DNA of 64,000 bases from Symbiodinium natans (Eukaryota > Sar > Dinophyceae > Suessiales > Symbiodiniaceae): positions 472,370-536,369 of the forward strand of contig CAJNDS010002260.1 in assembly GCA_905221605.1 (NCBI GenBank), written 5' to 3'. A program made the translations under genes and the position numbers. Position 1 is the first letter of the stretch; every line of letters begins with the position of its first letter. The notes beneath the pieces are model-generated. The model did no database searches. It was not told where the DNA came from and saw only the letters and a list, made by a program, of their open reading frames with translations. This document shows, piece by piece, positions 28,714 through 38,714 of the stretch.

Positions 28714-29089
28714 AAAAGCTCATGTTTAGCCACGCAAGCACGCACGTGGCCCACAGAAGGAAGCACCAGTGTAGCCAACAAAGCGCATGCTTGGCAAACA
28801 AAACACCAAGTTTTTCGGCTCTGTTTGCTAAATGCGCTTTGCTAGGTGTTTTTCCTAGGAAAAAATAGTTGCACACCTCCAAAACCCAAAAACGCCAACT
28901 TCGCTGGAGGTTCTCCTAGACAAGTTTAGGTTGTTTGGAATTTGGAATCGTGGAAGTTGGGAATTTTAGGTTTGTTGGATTTGAGAAGAGGGGTGGCCTT
29001 TCTATTAAACACCAAATAATCACAAAGACTACACAGAGGGTTCAGGGTTTAGGATTTAGCGTTTAGCGTTTGAAGCTTAAGCCTAACCA

Positions 29090-29272
29090 TCAACCCTCCC
29101 CCTGCACGCAAGATGGGTAATCGTTCTGCATTGCCACAAGAGAGAGGCCGACCACCTGCCCTCCATCCCTTCGTCTCGTAAGCTCCCAAAAAGATCCAAG
29201 CCTTTTACATGCGGTTTGTCCGAAAACTTTGGATCGGATCCTTGATTTGCTTTGGAAGTTGGACTCCTGCAA
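29090..29272 (-). CDS. Hypothetical protein, 60 codons
   Basis: Minus ATG 29272 opens MQESNFQSKSRIRSKVFGQT ... to a TGA at 29092-29090. Balanced composition. A short + frame (MGNRSALPQERGRPPA) covers part of it. No repeats inside. Uncertain. Confidence 0.3.
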   Translation of the reverse strand: MQESNFQSKSRIRSKVFGQTACKRLGSFWELTRRRDGGQVVGLSLVAMQNDYPSCVQGEG

Positions 29273-29321
29273 TTTGTTACTCTTGGAGCTTGGTTTTTTT
29301 TAAGAGGAGAACAGAGGACCC

Positions 29322-29429
29322 CCTGGTTCTTAGTAGGGAATGAGGGAATTAGGGCCCTATATATATATATATACCCTTTGAAGGGTTATATAGGGTACCT
29401 CATTCCCTCATTCCCTACTAAGAACCAGC
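29322..29429 (+). mobile_element. Perfect foldback element, family 4
   Basis: Terminal inverted repeats of about 27 bp: CTGGTTCTTAGTAGGGAATG at the left and its complement at the right, each with a GAGGGAAT duplication inside; centre 'ctatatatatatataccctttgaagggttatatagg'. The ends are nearly identical, suggesting recent origin. A lone 'ctactaagaaccag' end sits near 55709-55722. Confidence 0.85.
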
Positions 29430-29758
29430 CAGAGGAGTGGTGTATGTAGGGGAGGGGTCCCTTCACGAAGGAAAGCGGGGGTTTAGGGTTTAGGGTTTAG
29501 GGTTTAGGGTTTAGGGTTTAGGGTTTAGGGTTTAGGGTTTAGGGTTTAGGGTTTAGGGTTTAGGGTTTAGGGTCTAGGGTTTAGGGTTTAGGGTTTAGGG
29601 TTGTACTTCCACCAAAACATTCCTTGCGCTGGGGAGAGAGCATCCCCGGCCAGCCAAAGTGATCTAGCTAGTTCCCCTAAACCCTAAACTAAGTCCTAAA
29701 CCCTAAACCCTAAACCCTAAACCCTAAACCCTAAACCCTAAACCCTAAACCCTAAACC

Positions 29759-30151
29759 CTAACCCCTAAACCCTAAACCCCAAACCCCAAACCCCAAACC
29801 CCAAACCCCAAACCCCAAACCCCAAACCCCAAACCCAAACCCCCTAAAAACCCTTGGTAACTGAAGATGGAAGAAAAAAGATGCCCGGGGAAAGTTTTCG
29901 AGAAGTCTCCAGTTGTCGGCCCCCAAAATGGCTCGGGCACTGTCCTTTGTCATAGTGGGGTAACATTTTACATTTTTAAGGGTACTTAAACTCAATAAGG
30001 AATAACATTTTAAATTGTCATTACCAGTGTCATCCAAGGAGGTCCTGGAAAGTGTCTGGTATCCAAGTACACCGGCTCCAGTTAACAACTGAAGAATTGA
30101 CGGGCACTTCCCCAACACGAAGGGTGTAGGGTTTGGGCTTTTCATTTTCAA
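29759..30151 (-). other. 130-codon minus frame over an embedded short element; gene doubtful
   Basis: The frame MKMKSPNPTPFVLGKCPSIL... stays open but crosses a ~70-bp element (29945-30015) that has a relative at 53465-53610, and ends in repeat-derived GLGFGVWG units. Because the middle is a repeated element, I treat the open frame as chance or as a chimaera. Confidence 0.35.
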
Positions 30152-30264
30152 ACTTCAGTTTAATTTTGCCAGTTCGTTGTTGAACTAAGATTTAACAAAA
30201 TTTTCCCGGCGAAGATTCAACGAGCACTTTCCTTAGGATCTTCAATCTTCAGTTTCAGTTGCAG

Positions 30265-30342
30265 CGGATCGATAATCGAGGCTGCTATTCGAGAAAGACT
30301 TAGAACTGTCGCGTGCTTTCAGCATCTTTCAGCGCAGCAGGG
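30265..30342 (+). CDS. Exon, unknown protein
   Basis: After gttgcAG|C a frame reads GSIIEAAIRERLRTVACFQH then LSAQQ, with a donor at GG|GTCCTC. A CCCTAAA tract follows. The frame remains open through the repeat to 30466, so the donor is inferred. Confidence 0.5.
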
Positions 30343-30481
30343 GTCCTCTACCCTAAACCCTAAACCCTCAGCCCTCAACCCCAAAACCTATTGGAATGCA
30401 GAGGCGCATGGTGAACCAAGGATTTTGTGTTGTGAAGCAGACGGTGTGGTAGGTGCAGAGACCTAGAAACGGTGGATCATG

Positions 30482-30582
30482 GGGTGGGGTCTTATTCCCT
30501 TTTTATGTTGTTGTTTAGGTTCCCTGAACAGCCCCTTTAAACGAAAAAGGGCACCCTTCGTATTCCTAGGTTACTCTTGGGT
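30482..30582 (+). mobile_element. MITE-like element, family 3, copy 1
   Basis: Shares 'ccctt...ggttccct...aaaaagggcaccctt' and the right end CCTAGGTTACTCTTGGG with 32522-32613 and 60668-60760. About 95 bp, no coding capacity. Confidence 0.6.
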
Positions 30583-30756
30583 AAGTGTCTCTGCGTGTGT
30601 GTGTGTGTATGTATATATATATACACACACATCGTTTTGGTGTGCGCATGTCTTCCGTGAACCCTAAACCCTAAACACTTAAGAAACCCTAAACCCTAAA
30701 TCCTTTAGAAACCCTAAACCCGAAAACATGAATTAAACCCTAAGCCCTAAACATAG

Positions 30757-30875
30757 CCTTGAACCGAATCGTGGAGGTACCCAAGACTCGTTGGATGGCA
30801 GCCGCGGCAGCACAAAATGTTCAGATTCCGATGCACAAAAGCTTCAAGACCTGCAGCGGTGCCACGTCCTGTTAA
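30757..30875 (+). CDS. Terminal exon, Ala-rich basic tail
   Basis: After catAG|CC the frame reads LNRIVEVPKTRWMAAAAAQN then VQIPMHKSFKTCSGATSC and stops at TAA 30873-30875. A C-strand tract precedes it and a G tract follows. It may belong with exon 30265-30342 but the phase does not match directly. Confidence 0.5.
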
Positions 30876-31374
30876 AGTTCAGGGTTCAGGGTTCAGGGTT
30901 CAGGGTTCAGGGTTTAGGGTTTAGGGTTTAGGGTTTAGGGTTTAGGGTTTAGGGTGTAGGGTTTAGGGTTTAGGGTTTAGGGTTTAGGGTTTAGGGTTTA
31001 GGGTTTGGGCTTTAGGCTTTAGGCTTTAGGCTTCAGGCTTTAGGGTTGAGGCTTTGGGCTTTGGGCTTTAGGCTTTAGGCTTTCAGACTTTAGGCTTTAG
31101 GGTGCGAGGAGTTAGGGTGTTAGGCTTCAGGTTCACGATGTTCGGGGGTTCAGGCTTTCAAGGTTTTAGGGTGATAGTCTTTAGGGTTCAGGGTGTTCGG
31201 GCGTTAAAGTTCGGGTTTTAGGGTTTTAGGGTGTTAGGGTTGGACGCCAGACATAAATTCCCGGGGTCCGAGACATGTTCTGCAGGGACTTGGGATCGAC
31301 TTGGGAAAAGGATCGGGGTTTAGGGTTTAGGGTTTAGGGTTTAGGGTCTAGGGGGTCCAGGGTCTAGGGTTTAG

Positions 31375-31577
31375 GGTTTCTTCCCGCAATGCATCGCTGC
31401 CCGTTTTGTGCTAATTTCCGAGCCGGTCGCGCCATCCAGGTCAGAGGAGGGTTTAGGGTTGAGGGTTTAGGGTTTACGGTTTACGGTTCACGGTTTACGG
31501 TTTGCGGTTCAAGGGTAGTTGACAAGGTAGCCAAGTTTGTGAGGTTCCTTCAGCTTCTTGCAACCCGCCCTGAATGA
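31375..31577 (+). CDS. Exon(s) with a CPFC motif, ends at TGA
   Basis: Acceptor TTTAG|GG of a repeat, frame FLPAMHRCPFCANFRAGRAI Q, then a good donor CAG|GTCAGA at 31440. HRCPFC is a possible metal-binding or redox CxxC pair. The same frame stays open through a repeat-derived stretch to VVDKVAKFVRFLQLLATRPE and TGA 31575-31577; either the repeat is translated or removed as a short intron. Family unknown. Confidence 0.45.
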
Positions 31578-31882
31578 TCTGCAGCCCGCCAGGACAGATG
31601 GATAGGAATGGCCAGCGCCTCTTTTAGGGTTTAGGGTTTAGGGTTTAGGGTTTAGGGTTTAGGGTTTAGGGTTTAGGGTTTAGGGTTTATTGTTTAGGGT
31701 TTAGGGTTTCGCCTTGAGGCTCTGAAACGTGCAAGGGCGCATCATATGCTGGTAGGCAATTGCGTCGTAACCCGTAAGCCCTAAACTTTGAACCAAACAA
31801 ACGCCAAATCCAAAACCTTAAAAGCCGTAATAGCCGTAAACCCCAGGCCTAAACCCTAAACCCTAAACCCTGAACCGTGCAG

Positions 31883-32012
31883 CATACCATTGAGTCAGAC
31901 AAGGTGCATTCTCCAGGTTGACGGGCAGCAGATGTTGGAGTGTGAAGCGGCTCGGCCCGCATTCACACAGAGTTTCGACACTCCGCAACCCTCCCGAAAC
32001 CACAAGCTCTAA
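31883..32012 (+). CDS. Terminal exon pair with a 13-nt gap
   Basis: HTIESDK (31883-31903) ends AAG|GTGCAT; 13 nt later ctccAG|GTT opens VDGQQMLECEAARPAFTQSF to TAA 32010-32012. The two parts join in phase if the 13 nt are removed, but that is below normal intron size, so the first part may be intronic. The second part is a convincing terminal exon. Confidence 0.45.
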
Positions 32013-32254
32013 GACGTAAACCCTAAACCCAAACTCTAAATCCCAAATCCCTGCCAGGGGGGGGGGGGGGAATTGAAGCCCCCATCCTCTTAGCCCAGCT
32101 TTTCAATGACTTAGCCTCTGCTGTTTAGGGAACCCGATGCCCTTAAGCCCCAAGCCCAGACCCTAGATCCTAAACCCCAAAGCCAAACGCGAAACCCCCT
32201 AAGCCCCAAACCGTAAAAACCCTAAACCCTAACCCCCAAACCCTAAACCCTAAG

Positions 32255-34165
32255 CCATTAACTTTGAGGAGCCCAACGTGGAGAAGGACTACGACTCCTG
32301 GAAGCACGTTCTGGATGCCACGGACCGTGAGAGGGGGAATGGGTAGCCCTCAACAGTCTACATGCGATCCTCCTTGGGTGTAGAGTTTTGGGTGTAGGGT
32401 CTATTTAGGGTTTAGGGTTTAGGGTTTAGGGTTTCGGGTTTAGGGTTTCGGGTTTAGGGTCACACTAGCGTTTTCGGGTAGAAGCCATCAACACACGGTT
32501 CCATGTCCTGACATGTGGTTGCCCTTGTTTCCCTGTGTTGGGGTTGGGGTTCCCTCGCAATCCCCTTAAGCCCAAAAAGGGTGCCCTTTTTTTCCTAGAT
32601 TACTCCTGGGTCTAGAGGTGTCCGAGTACGCAAAGTCCATGTTGGAGCACGTTGACATTGCTTGCATCGAGAAAGCTCTTGATCCCCAGCATCAGTGCTT
32701 GGGGTTTAGGATTTAGGGTTTCAGGGAAAAAGTTTAGGATTTAGGGTTCAGGATTTACGCAGGGTTTAGGCTGTAGGGTTGAGGAGTTAGGATTTAGGAT
32801 TTGGAGCTTTAGCAGTATTAGGCCTAAACCCTAAACCCTAAACCCTAAACCCTAAACCCTAAACCCTAAACCCTAAACCCTAAACCCTAAACCCTAAACC
32901 CTAAACCCTAAACCCTAAACCCTAAACCCTAAACCCTAAACCCTAAACCCTAAACCCTCAACCCTAAACACTACACCCTAAACCCTAAACCCTAAACCCT
33001 AAACCCTAAACCCTAAACCCTAAACCCTAAACCCTAAACCCTAAACCCTAAACCCTAAACCCTAAACCCTAAACCCTAAACCCTAAACCCTACTCCTGGG
33101 GAGGACAAGAAAGCGCTGCAGCAGGGCCACTCACTGCCGGTGAACAAGAAGGCTGGGTTTAGGGTTTCGGGTTTAGGGTTTAGGGCTTAGAGTTTAGAGT
33201 TTAGAGTTTAGAGTTTAGAGTTTAGAGTTTAGAGTTTAGGTGGGTATAATCCCTAAGCCCCGAACCCTAAACCTTAAACCCGAAGGTTTGGGCTGGTGGA
33301 ACTTCTTGCTGGGTTGTCTCGGATTCAGGACCTAAGTGCATCCCATGAGGGACCCTTCCCCAAAGACTGTAGGCTTCGGGCTTGTCAGGCCTCGCAAACC
33401 CTAAACCCTAAAGCCTAAAGCCTCAACAGATGCCGGTCACGGTTTTGGGCTTATGGGCTCATCCTGCCAAGCAGTCTTAAAACGCCAACAGGTTGTTCAG
33501 GGTTTAGGGCTCAGGTCTTCGGGCTTAGGGTTTAGGGTGTAGGGTTTAGGGTTTCGGGTGCAGGGTTTAGGGTGTAGGGTGTAGGGTGCACGTTGTAGGG
33601 TGTAGGGTTTGGTTGCTTTGTGTTGCTTCTTCAGCCGGATCCCCAACACCAGAGTTTAAAAGTGTTTCAGGGCTTAGGGCCTAAGGTGAACCTCTAAACC
33701 TTAGGATGCTCCCCCTTATACTAACAGCCCTCAAGAAGGAATGATGGCAGTGGGCACTTTAATCCCTAGCAAGAACTGCGAGTATAAGGGGGGAACATCC
33801 CAACCGAAACCCCTAAACCCCGAAGCCTGTGATCCGCAGCCCCATTCGCAATTTACAGCCCGGGGTCTGAGAAGATGGTCCGGGCATCGATCTTAGCCCA
33901 GGGCGGCATTGAAGCCTAGACTCATTTAGGTTGCTTTGAGCTAGGGCACATCCCCTTCTTGGGGCAGACTCAATACACTTCTTTGGATGTTTTGGTTGTA
34001 GCCCTAAACCCTAAATTCTCAGCCCTAAGCCCTAAACCCTAAACCCTAGCCCCTGGCATTCGCCAGGCTCATGTCATACTCGCCAAGAAGATGGAATCTT
34101 CTTTGACAGAGCTGTTGAAAAACCCATCGAAGTGTCTCGGCTTTAGTCTGATTTCGGGAAACTGA
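32255..34165 (+). CDS. Unknown protein, up to eight exons
   Basis: Exons: 32255-32326 (INFEEPNVEKDYDSWKHVLD, donor C|GTGAGA), 32618-32703 (VSEYAKSMLEHVDIACIEKA, donor GG|GTTTAG), 33104-33156 (DKKALQQGHSLPVNKKAG), 33286-33388 (FGLVELLAGLSRIQDLSASH, GC donor), 33430-33448 (MPVTVL), 33635-33661 (GSPTPEFK), 33840-33913 (PFAIYSPGSEKMVRASILAQ, GC donor GAA|GCCTAG) and 34067-34165 (AHVILAKKMESSLTELLKNP, TGA). From the third exon on, all phases match; the first two are placed by strength of frame only. A MITE sits in the intron 33662-33839. Soluble, mixed helical composition; no domain recognised. Confidence 0.55.
32522..32613 (+). mobile_element. MITE-like element, family 3, copy 2
   Basis: 'tgcccttgtttccctgtg...gttccct...aaaaagggtgcccttttttt' with right end CCTAGATTACTCCTGGG. 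Lies in an intron of the 32255-34165 model. Confidence 0.6.
32822..33092 (+). repeat. Long CCCTAAA array
   Basis: About 38 units with two or three variants, ending right before the acceptor of exon 33104. A short TTTAGAG variant block follows that exon (33190-33235), then C-strand units before exon 33286: the intron 33157-33285 has G strand first and C strand last. Confidence 0.97.
33701..33803 (+). mobile_element. MITE-like element, family 1, copy 3
   Basis: Ends TTAGGATGCTCCCCCTTATA and TATAAGGGGGGAACATCCCAA-like; inner sequence diverged. Inside the predicted intron 33662-33839. Confidence 0.75.
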
Positions 34166-34239
34166 ACCGCTAAGCCCTAAACCCTACACCCTACACCCTA
34201 CACCCTAAACCCTAAACCCTAAACCCTAAACCCTAAACC

Positions 34240-34400
34240 CCTTAGAACATAGGGCGCCTTAAGAATGACCGCGAGAATCTAAGGGTAGTTTTCCTAGGCC
34301 CTTAATATGGTCCCTTGCCTCCTTCCAAGGGTTCTGATGTCTGGGCGCTTAATTTGTAGAGGGCATACAAGGGGTATGTAAGGGGTCCCCTTTTAAGGGC
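34240..34400. mobile_element. Probable foldback element, single copy
   Basis: 'ccccttagaacatagggcgcc ... ctaaggg' near the left and 'gggcgcttaatttgtagagg ... aaggggtccccttttaaggg' to the right carry short complementary words (gggcgcc/gggcgc, aagg/cctt). No exon was seen. It abuts the long CCCTAAA array that follows. Confidence 0.35.
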
Positions 34401-34815
34401 TAAACCCTAAACCCTAAACCCTAAACCCTAAACCCTAAACCCTAAACCCTAAACCCTAAACCCTAAACCCTAAACCCTAAACCCTAAACCCTAACCCCTA
34501 AACCCTAAACCCTAACCCCTACCCCCTAAACCCTAAACCCTAAACCCTAAACCCTAAACCCTAAACCCTAAACCCTAAACCCTAAACCCTAAACCCTAAA
34601 CCCTAAACCCTAAACCCTAAACCCTAAACCCTAAACCCTAAACCCTAAACCCTAAACCCCCTAAGCCTAAACCCTAAACGCTAAACGCTAAACCCTAAGC
34701 CTAAACCCTAAACCCTAAACCCTAAACCCTAAACCCTAAACCCTAAACCCTAAACCCTAAACCCTAAACCCTAAACCCTAAACCCTGAACCCTGAACCCT
34801 GAACCCTAAACCCTA
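34400..34815 (+). repeat. Very long CCCTAAA array
   Basis: About 58 units, with local variants (CCCCTAAC near 34495-34530, GCTAAACG near 34675). Confidence 0.97.
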
Positions 34816-34852
34816 ATTAAGAGAGAACCCAGATTGAGGGTTTAGGGTTTAG

Positions 34853-34888
34853 GGTTTGATACGCAACCTGGTGTCGGCTGCCCAAGTC
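34853..34888 (+). CDS. Exon bounded by a TTTAG acceptor and a GC donor
   Basis: TTTAG|GGT opens GLIRNLVSAAQV and ends at GTC|GCAAGC, a good GC-type donor. 36 nt, phase 0 at both ends. Assignment to a neighbouring gene is open. Confidence 0.4.
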
Positions 34889-34977
34889 GCAAGCCGGCTT
34901 TAGGGTTCAGAGTTCAGAGTTTAGGGTTTAGGGTTTAGGGTTTAGGGTTTAGGGTTTAGGGTGTAGGGTCTATAAAG

Positions 34978-35069
34978 AACCCGTCGGGAGCCTGTACAAA
35001 CCCATCGAGCGGGAAGTGCGTTCTTTGCTCCAAAGCTTGGTGTTGACAAGCGAGTACCTTCTATTGTAG
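34978..35069 (+). CDS. Terminal exon, unknown protein
   Basis: After aAG|AA a phase-1 frame reads PVGSLYKPIEREVRSLLQSL then VLTSEYLLL and TAG 35067-35069. A G-strand tract precedes it. A second frame is also open but less protein-like. Confidence 0.5.
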
Positions 35070-35281
35070 TCCCCTTGCGCAAGGGGGTTTAAAGGTTTAG
35101 GGTTTAGGGTTTAGTGTTTAGGGTTTAGGGTTTAGGGTTAGGGTTTAGGGCGTTTCATGGTTGATGGTCAGGGAGCCTTAAGGTTTAACCTAGGGCTTCT
35201 TGGACGTCTTTTTCAGTTTTTCTAAGGAAGATTGGTTATAGCACCGGAGGCCCGAAACTCAGAAAGGTCTAAACCCTGTAG

Positions 35282-35319
35282 ACCTTGTACATCTTAGGCA
35301 AATTCAAAGGGTTTCCAAG
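35282..35319 (+). CDS. Exon with a canonical GTAAGA donor
   Basis: AG|AC opens LVHLRQIQRVSK and ends at AAG|GTAAGA. It is followed by an A/G-rich interval with no telomere-like repeat (35330-35510). Could be an upstream exon of the 35880-36102 gene, but the phase needs one more exon. Confidence 0.45.
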
Positions 35320-35524
35320 GTAAGACAAATTGCAACAAATGCAGACGAGAGATGTAAGGAACAGACAGAAGGAAGAAAGTTAATTCTGAATACAGTAAGT
35401 AAATAAGCAGGGAACAAAGTATGTAAATAACGAAAGTCATACGCAACAGGAAGATAGAAGGAACAGTAAGCTAACAAATCCAGACCAACCCATCATGCAA
35501 GCATTCCTTTTGTAAATGGGGGGA

Positions 35525-35580
35525 CCTCACCAGGACTATTATTATTACTAGCACTAGTACTAGTACTAGTATTTACTACT
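35525..35580. repeat. ACTAGT-type triplet microsatellite
   Basis: TATTATTACTAGCACTAGTACTAGTACTAGT: CTAGTA repeats, with further ATT/CTG-like triplet words up to 35695. No gene seen. Confidence 0.75.
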
Positions 35581-35879
35581 ATGTTGTTTTCCGATTGGTA
35601 CGACTGTTGCGATTAGAACTTTTTGCTTATTGCTGCTCTTCTTATTATGCTCATTACCAGCATTTCTGCTGTTGCGAGTATTGTTATGAACAGCCAAACC
35701 ATAAACTCTAGCCCGAACTCCTCAACCCCCTAGAATCTAGTTGCGTGGTGGTCTGCTCTTCCAGCTCCAGGGCTGGGAACCTTTTTGGTTTCGGAGTTCC
35801 GGGGTTTGGGATTTAGGGTCTTGTTAGGGTTTCCTGAACCCTAAGCCCTAAACCCTAGTAAGACTTCCGTTGACTTCAG

Positions 35880-36102
35880 GCTGGAGCGGGCGGTAAAGGA
35901 GCGCAGGATGGATCAGAAGGAGATTGCAGCCTATGCCAAGCTGATGAACCTGCAACTTGGATTGGAGGAGTCTAGCAAGAATGCAAAAATCCCAGAACCC
36001 TAAATATAACTCTAAAAACCCAAAAAAAGACCAAAACCCTAGAACCCCAACAGCTCCCAGGCAGTCATGAGTCTCCGTATTGGGGACGAGGTTGAGATTT
36101 AA
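35880..36102 (+). CDS. Coiled-coil-like protein, last two exons
   Basis: Exon 35880-35982 (acceptor acttcAG|G) reads LERAVKERRMDQKEIAAYAK then LMNLQLGLEESSKN and ends at a GC donor (AAT|GCAAAA); without splicing a TAA from a CCCTAAA unit would stop it. Exon 36061-36102 reads AVMSLRIGDEVEI, TAA. Phases match. The first exon has the charged heptad-like pattern of a coiled coil. Family unknown. Confidence 0.6.
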
Positions 36103-36379
36103 GGACTCACTGATTGAGGAGTCAAAAAGCTCAGGCTGAGTGGGTTTCGGGATTCAGGGTTTAGTATAGGGTTTATGTTTAGGTTTAGGGCCTGCTGGTG
36201 AGTGTATATAGCGTTCCTCGCAAAGGGTTCGGGGTTTAGGGTTTAAAAAGGGTTCACGGATATAGGGTTGTCGGCGGGTGTATATAGAAAACTGGTGAGT
36301 GCAGACATGGTGGGCTGCTGTTATCGTCGCTGTCGCGGTCGCAGTCGTTGTATCCTATATGTTTTTTGTTGTCGTTTTT

Positions 36380-36660
36380 TCGGTATGTGTGTGAGAGAGA
36401 GAGAGAGTGCTTTTGCGTTTGTTTGGGTATTTGTGTTTGTGTGTGTGTGTGTGTGTGTTTGTGTGTTCCACTGTGTGTGTGTGTGCGTATGTTTGCGTGT
36501 CAGTGTCTGTGTTTGCTTTTGTGTTTGCTTGCCTGGATTGTTTCTTGCTGCTGCTGCTGCTGATGATGATGATGGTGATGATGATGATGGTGATGATGGT
36601 GATGATGATGGTGGTGATGATGATGATGACGTGGTTGTGGTGGTAGTGGTAGTGGTAGAC
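36380..36660 (+). repeat. GTGT and GATGAT microsatellites
   Basis: GAGAGA, GTGTGT and CTG/GATGAT blocks follow each other. They create long open frames on both strands (Cys/Val-rich, Asp-rich, His-rich) which I regard as artefacts, including a 156-codon + frame from 36268 to 36738. Confidence 0.85.
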
Positions 36661-36807
36661 TTGCCGGGCCCTTACCCGCAAGGAGGCTCAAATGGTTTGA
36701 TGGTTCGGGAGAGGCGACCGGCCGCTGTACCGGCTTGACCCCAAAGCAAGATCACCAGGTCTCAGGGTTTAGGGTTTAGGGTTTAGGGTTTAGGGTTTAG
36801 GGTTTAG

Positions 36808-37103
36808 GGTTTGACTCAAAGGGCTGCATCAAGTATGACGTAGAGCACAGATCGAAGGTCGTCTCCAGCATTCAAAGATGGTCCGACGAACCCTAAACCC
36901 CAATCCCTAAGCCCTAACCCCTAACCCCTAACCCCTAAACCCTAAACCCTAAACCCTACACCCTAAACCCTAAACCCTAAACCCCAGAGCCCAGAGCCCC
37001 CCCAGCCGATCTGGTGAGGAATGCCGCAAGCGATCAGGAAGTTCCGTCGGCTGAGCCGCCAGTGCAACCTGTTAGATCCCGGTCCATGATTATTTCCACG
37101 TGA
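36808..37103 (+). CDS. Unknown protein, last two exons
   Basis: Exon 36808-36857 follows TTTAG|GG and reads FDSKGCIKYDVEHRSK with donor AAG|GTCGTC (the frame also stays open to 36893). The last exon about 36990-37103 reads PRAPPADLVRNAASDQEVPS and AEPPVQPVRSRSMIIST, TGA 37101-37103; it looks like a disordered tail. Phase 0 at the junction. The intron carries a C-strand tract before the acceptor. Confidence 0.5.
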
Positions 37104-37383
37104 GCCCGCATGACTTGGCACTTAGGTCGTGTGCAGGTTGACGTGCTTCAGGGGTAGGTGGTGCAGGACACTAAAGAACATCAGTGAGTGCTCACGGGCT
37201 TCCTGACATAATCTCCCTAAACCCTGAACCTAACCCTAACACCGTCCGTTGTTGCTGATCATCCGGTGATCATGCTTGCCGTGCCTTTAGGTGCAACAAG
37301 GCGTGCAGTAGTCCCTAAGCCTTGAACCCAAAGCCCTGAACCGTTTAGGGTTTAGGGTTTAGGGTTTAGGTTTTAGGGTTTAG

Positions 37384-37498
37384 GGTTTTTTCTGCCTTGC
37401 AACACATGCGGGAGAACGTGAACCGAAACTTGGGCCTGTCTTACAGACCTAGAGGAGCATTTTTAACCCCGGCTTCTCGTGTTCTCTCTTTCGCATGA
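37384..37498 (+). CDS. Terminal exon, unknown protein
   Basis: TTTAG|G of a repeat opens VFSALQHMRENVNRNLGLSY then RPRGAFLTPASRVLSFA and TGA 37496-37498. An ATG at 37406 could also begin a short product. G-strand repeat continues after it (37520-37640). Confidence 0.5.
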
Positions 37499-37783
37499 GG
37501 TCAGAGAAAGCTGCCTGTTCAGGGTTTAGGGTTTAGGGTTTAGGGTTTAGGGTTTAGGGTTTAGGGTTTAGGGTTTAGGGTTCAGGGTTTAGGGCTTAGG
37601 GCTTAGGGCTTAGGGTTTAGGGTTTAGGGTTTAGGGTTTAGCGTCTCAGCCTTCTGTAGCGTTGCGACCCTTGTGACGCTTCAACCCCAAAACCCCCAAG
37701 ATCGCATGAGCTCAAGCCTTCGTTCTTCAAACCCTGAGCCCTAAACCCCTGCGTCCCGAACTTTGGGAGCGCATAGCCGAAAG

Positions 37784-37837
37784 ATGATGGAGAACTCGAC
37801 ACTTCAAGCTCTAATACAGGCCTTAATGAAGAGAATA
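37784..37837 (+). CDS. Possible start exon
   Basis: ATGATG at 37784 opens MMENSTLQALIQALMKRI, an amphipathic helix. The preceding in-frame sequence is open, so it may equally be an internal exon. Family 6 foldback follows. Confidence 0.35.
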
Positions 37838-37850
37838 GGGCTTTTTTTGG

Positions 37851-37945
37851 GGGTATTGTAGTATATTATAAGGGGACCACAAGGGAAGACTATGAGTTAT
37901 ATAGGGACCATAAGGGAATACTAGTAGTATTTGTCCCGACCCCTA
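37851..37945 (+). mobile_element. Short element, family 6, copy 1
   Basis: 'gtatattataaggggacca ... gggaccataagggaatactagtagtatttgtcccgacccct'. A second, shorter copy lies at 38621-38682. Non-coding. Confidence 0.65.
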
Positions 37946-37951
37946 TAGTAG

Positions 37952-38209
37952 ACACATCTCCGAGAGTGCTGTCTTCGAGCACACCGAGGTCACCTGTAGC
38001 TCCCCACTTAGTAGCCCACTGGTACCCTTCACCCTTTTTTTGGTGATGGGTTCCCTTTTTAAGCAACCAACCCCAAAAAGGGGCGCCCTTAATATAATGT
38101 GGTTACTGGGCTACCAAGCCCAGATAGACACCTCTTCACCCCGAGTTCTTTGAATCCGGCATCTTACCCCGATCTGTCGCCCGCCAAGATTGTAAATCCT
38201 AAACCCTAA
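37952..38209 (+). CDS. Two exons around a MITE, terminal
   Basis: Exon 37952-37988 (TSPRVLSSSTP, donor CCGAG|GTCACC) and exon 38128-38209 (HLFTPSSLNPASYPDLSPAK, stop TAA from a CCCTAAA unit) join in phase 2. The intron is almost entirely a family 2 element. In the second exon another frame (TPLHPEFFESGILPRSVARQ) is also attractive, so the frame rests on the phase match. Confidence 0.4.
38008..38120 (+). mobile_element. MITE-like foldback element, family 2, copy 2
   Basis: CTTAGTAGCCCACTGGTACC at the left, GGTTACTGGGCTACCAAGCC at the right (inverted ends), inner inverted TTTTTTTGGT / ACCCCAAAAAG. It fills the predicted intron 37989-38127. Confidence 0.8.
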
Positions 38210-38241
38210 GCCCTACCGCGTGAGCTTAGCGGGTAGCGCAG

Positions 38242-38393
38242 TGCTGGGCTTTGACATCCTTAAGCCTTCGACCCCGTCCGGCAGCGAGGGACCTCTCGCA
38301 CATGAGAGAGGGGTAGGCAATTGCGCAATTGTTCTCCGATCTGTGCAGGCCGCATCTTCGTCTGGGATCTACTGCAGAGTTTCAAAACCTTGA
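38242..38393 (+). CDS. Long exon or two exons, terminal
   Basis: After gcgcAG|TG the frame reads LGFDILKPSTPSGSEGPLAH and stays open to TGA 38391-38393. A possible 36-nt intron (GGG|GTAGGC ... tgtgcAG) inside would keep the frame. After that acceptor another frame reads RIFVWDLLQSFKTLNSL, also plausible. Confidence 0.4.
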
Positions 38394-38471
38394 ACTCCCT
38401 AAACCCTAAAGCCCCTGAGCCCTAAACCTTAAACCCTAAGCCTAAACCCAAGGGGTTTCGCGTAGTTTCAG

Positions 38472-38562
38472 GGGTTTCAACTCAAAACGAACACAGAACT
38501 CCGAGCTCAAAGCTTCTCTAAATCCTGCGATGAAGCCTGCATCAGAAGCCCAGAGTCCTCAA
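38472..38562 (+). CDS. Exon, unknown protein
   Basis: After gtttcAG|GGG the frame reads GFQLKTNTELRAQSFSKSCD then EACIRSPESS. No donor was fixed; a TA-rich word and G run follow. Confidence 0.4.
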
Positions 38563-38620
38563 CCCTATATAGTATAAGGGCCCGAATAATGAGCGCAGGG
38601 TTTTGCGGGCGGGGGGGGGG

Positions 38621-38682
38621 GTTATTACAGTATATTTATGAGGACCATAAAGGAATACCAGTAGTATTTATTCCGACCCCTG
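38621..38682 (+). mobile_element. Short element, family 6, copy 2
   Basis: 'gttattacagtatatttatgaggaccataaaggaataccagtagtatttattccgacccctgc', about 80 per cent like 37851-37945 by eye. Confidence 0.6.
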
Positions 38683-38714
38683 CATTCAACCCTAAACCCT
38701 GAAATGCCTTGGAG

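Noticed and set aside
36268-36738. 156-codon frame with Cys/Val and Asp runs
   Set aside because: Built from GTGT and GATGAT microsatellites; the minus strand is equally open (poly-His).
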